DNA of 63,235 nt from Pseudoalteromonas luteoviolacea (lineage in GTDB: Bacteria > Pseudomonadota > Gammaproteobacteria > Enterobacterales > Alteromonadaceae), in the NCBI RefSeq assembly GCF_018100925.1, contig NZ_JAGJEH010000021.1, positions 1 through 63,235 of the forward strand. The letters are read 5' to 3'. The position numbers and the translations under genes are program-made. The notes below the pieces were generated by a model, which had not been told where the DNA came from, did not search any database, and worked only from the letters and a program-made list of their open reading frames with translations. This document shows positions 61,418 to 63,235 of this stretch, piece by piece. Position 1 is the stretch's first letter. Every line of letters begins with the position of its first letter.

Positions 61418-62404
61418 ATGCAGGGTTCTGTAACCGAATTCCTAAAACCAAGATTAGTCGATATCGACGCTATCAACTCAACCCGTTCTAAAGTAGTTTT
61501 AGAGCCTCTAGAGCGTGGCTTTGGTCACACTTTAGGTAATGCTTTACGTCGTATTCTTCTTTCGTCTATGCCGGGTTGTGCAGTGACAGAAGTAGAGATC
61601 GACGGTGTATTACACGAGTACAGCGCGAAAGAAGGCGTACAAGAAGACATCATTGAAATCCTGTTAAACCTTAAGGGTCTAGCAGTTACTCTAGAAGGTA
61701 AAGATGAAGTTTTCCTTACCCTGACTAAGTCTGGTGTAGGCCCTGTGACTGCGGCTGACATCCAGCACGACGGCGATGTAACAATTGCTAATCCTGAGCA
61801 CGTTATTTGTCATCTAACTGCTGACAATAGCGAAATCAGTATGCGTATCCGTGTTGAGCGTGGTCGTGGTTATGTTCCGGCGTCAAGTCGTTTATCCTCT
61901 GATGACGATGAGCGCCCAATTGGTCGTCTGTTGCTAGATGCATCATTCAGTCCAGTTGAGCGTATTGCGTACTCGGTTGAATCAGCCCGTGTTGAGCAGC
62001 GTACTGACTTAGATAAACTAATCATCGATATGGAAACTAATGGCACACTAGATCCTGAAGAAGCGATCCGTCGTGCATCTACAATCCTAGCTGAACAGCT
62101 AGAAGCGTTTGTAGACTTGCGTGATGTTTCTGAGCCAGAAGAAAAAGAAGAGAAGCCGGAGTTTGATCCGATTCTACTTCGTCCTGTTGATGATTTAGAG
62201 CTAACAGTACGTTCTGCAAACTGTCTGAAAGCCGAGCAAATTCAATATATCGGTGATCTGGTACAACGTACTGAGGTTGAGCTTCTTAAGACGCCAAACC
62301 TTGGTAAGAAATCTCTAACAGAGATTAAAGACGTGCTAGCTTCTCGTGGTCTATCTCTAGGCATGCGCCTAGAAAATTGGCCGCCAGCAAGCCTAGCTGA
62401 ATAA
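61418..62404 (+). CDS. rpoA: RNA polymerase subunit alpha
   Basis: The 328-residue subunit has the dimerising N-terminal domain (about 1-235) and the C-terminal DNA- and activator-binding domain (about 250-328) with 'LELTVRSANCLKAEQIQYIGDLVQRTEVELLKTPNLGKKSL'. It nucleates RNA polymerase assembly. AGAGAGGA precedes ATG 61418, 24 bp after rpsD. Confidence 0.98.
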   Translation: MQGSVTEFLKPRLVDIDAINSTRSKVVLEPLERGFGHTLGNALRRILLSSMPGCAVTEVEIDGVLHEYSAKEGVQEDIIEILLNLKGLAVTLEGKDEVFLTLTKSGVGPVTAADIQHDGDVTIANPEHVICHLTADNSEISMRIRVERGRGYVPASSRLSSDDDERPIGRLLLDASFSPVERIAYSVESARVEQRTDLDKLIIDMETNGTLDPEEAIRRASTILAEQLEAFVDLRDVSEPEEKEEKPEFDPILLRPVDDLELTVRSANCLKAEQIQYIGDLVQRTEVELLKTPNLGKKSLTEIKDVLASRGLSLGMRLENWPPASLAE

Positions 62405-62442
62405 TCAGATTACTATATTAGTTTAGTTAGAAGGATAGGGTC

Positions 62443-62844
62443 ATGCGCCATCGTAAGAGTGGTCGTCAATTAAACCGTAACAGCAGCCATCGCAAAGCGA
62501 TGTTCAGCAACATGGCTGGTTCTTTGGTGAAGCACGAAATCATCAAAACAACTTTGCCTAAAGCGAAAGAGTTGCGCCGTGTAATTGAGCCTTTAATCAC
62601 ACTGGCTAAGACTGACAGCGTAGCAAACCGTCGTTTAGCGTTTGCTCGCACGCGTGATAAAGAAGTAGTTGGTAAATTGTTCTCTGAAATCGGTCCTCGT
62701 TTTGCGGATCGTCCAGGTGGTTACACTCGTATTCTTAAGTGTGGCTTCCGTGCAGGTGACAATGCGCCAATGGCTTACATTGAACTACTAGATCGCCCAG
62801 TTGCGACTGAAGAAGTTCAAGAAGACGCGCAGTCTGCAGAGTAA
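62443..62844 (+). CDS. rplQ: 50S ribosomal protein L17
   Basis: The 133-residue L17 is the last gene of the alpha operon. 'MRHRKSGRQLNRNSSHRKAMFSNMAGSL' is its usual N-terminus (shown here in part). A strong terminator follows 16 bp later. Confidence 0.97.
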   Translation: MRHRKSGRQLNRNSSHRKAMFSNMAGSLVKHEIIKTTLPKAKELRRVIEPLITLAKTDSVANRRLAFARTRDKEVVGKLFSEIGPRFADRPGGYTRILKCGFRAGDNAPMAYIELLDRPVATEEVQEDAQSAE

Positions 62845-62860
62845 GTCTTTATAAGACACA

Positions 62861-62888
62861 AAAAAGCCGAGCATTAGCTCGGCTTTTT
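62861..62888 (+). terminator. Rho-independent terminator of alpha operon
   Basis: AAAAAGCCGAGC (62861-62872) pairs with GCTCGGCTTTTT (62877-62888), loop ATTA, followed by TTGTTTTT. It closes the run from rpsM to rplQ. Confidence 0.95.
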
Positions 62889-63152
62889 TGTTTTTACGCT
62901 TTTTGAGCATACTTAAAAAGGACTTACTTTTCTTACAGCTTGTTTTTACATAGTTGCTCTTTCATTAATTCTCTTTCTAGTTAATACGAAATATAGACAA
63001 CTATTGAGTAGCTGAGGATATACCTAGCCCTAAGGTGGAGGTAATTAAATAAGAAAAACTACTGATTTAGTATGTAAAATATGCAGAAATAGGCTTTTTG
63101 GTGTGATTTTTAATCGAAGTGTCACTTTTTCTAAGTTTTTTATAAAAAGTGC

Positions 63153-63180
63153 TTGATCCAAATTTGGATCTCCCTATAAT
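63153..63180 (+). promoter_or_regulatory. rRNA-type P1 promoter at window edge
   Basis: TTGATC (63153-63158), a 16-bp spacer and TATAAT (63175-63180) are followed by the GCGC-rich discriminator GCGCACCCAC and a leader of the kind preceding 16S rRNA genes (CTGACACGG). An A/T-rich UP-like region lies upstream. No rRNA sequence is inside the window, so the operon itself is inferred. Confidence 0.7.
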
Positions 63181-63235
63181 GCGCACCCACTGACACGGCG
63201 GGACGCAAGCAAAAACGCAAACCAAAGTGAAGGGG

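Overview
The window looks like chromosomal DNA of a marine gamma-proteobacterium of the Alteromonadales, most probably Pseudoalteromonas or a close relative. This is inferred from gene order (yheS/TIGR02444/yheT/yheU, fkpA-slyX, rsd-hemE, the spc and alpha ribosomal operons), from protein sequence and from moderate-to-low GC judged by eye; no database search was run.

Layout. 1-640 is a nested array of about 61-bp repeats. 725-9438 holds mostly housekeeping and stress genes: a VOC protein, a periplasmic binding protein, an SDR enzyme, a fatty-acid cis/trans isomerase (cti), a peroxiredoxin-like protein, dimeric dUTPase, yrfG, nudE and cysQ. 9678-9995 has three tandem initiator tRNA genes. 10171-10901 carries two tiny paralogous Cys-rich peptides that look like RiPP precursors. 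11459-15690 has a secreted beta-propeller/Ig-like protein with a GlyGly-CTERM tail and an M19 dipeptidase. 15779-22970 is the yheU-yheT-TIGR02444-yheS, yheV, slyX-WD40-fkpA and rsd block. 23276-23402 contains a candidate small RNA with its own promoter and terminator. 23627-30833 has hemE, speE/speA, two tandem PlsC-type acyltransferases and an MscS-type channel. 31073-34975 has a periplasmic binding protein, an S41 peptidase fused to a degenerate beta-lactamase-like domain, and a DUF6653-like membrane protein. 34959-40060 is a likely sulfur-stress module: a rhodanese diverging from an ArsR-family regulator with the two-cysteine spacing of SqrR/BigR, followed by an RND pump and its adaptor. 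40064-47506 has an iodotyrosine-deiodinase-like nitroreductase, an FAH-family hydrolase, purT, a TorF-like porin, an unknown gene and an AsmA protein. 47976-49390 looks like a decaying ABC exporter. 49391-54090 holds a GH20 hexosaminidase, a degenerate glycosyltransferase-like gene and a polysaccharide deacetylase, i.e. chitin/glycan genes sitting directly before the spc operon. 54367-62844 is the spc operon (rplN to rpmJ) and the alpha operon (rpsM to rplQ), with a recognisable S4-responsive pseudoknot leader before rpsM. The window ends in an rRNA-type promoter, so an rrn operon probably starts at the edge.

How the parts work together. speE and speA diverge and serve polyamine synthesis. 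The rhodanese/regulator/RND unit probably shares tandem operators between 35327 and 35358. slyX-fkpA, rsd-hemE and the yhe cluster keep a conserved gamma-proteobacterial order. The ribosomal block is conserved from rplN on, but rpsQ and the rest of the S10 operon are not upstream, so spc must use its own promoter; an extended -10 with a GC-rich discriminator is visible at about 54250.

The most promising candidates for undescribed biology are the twin Cys-rich precursor peptides, the Hfq-motif small RNA candidate upstream of hemE, and the persulfide-sensor-like operon driving an RND pump.
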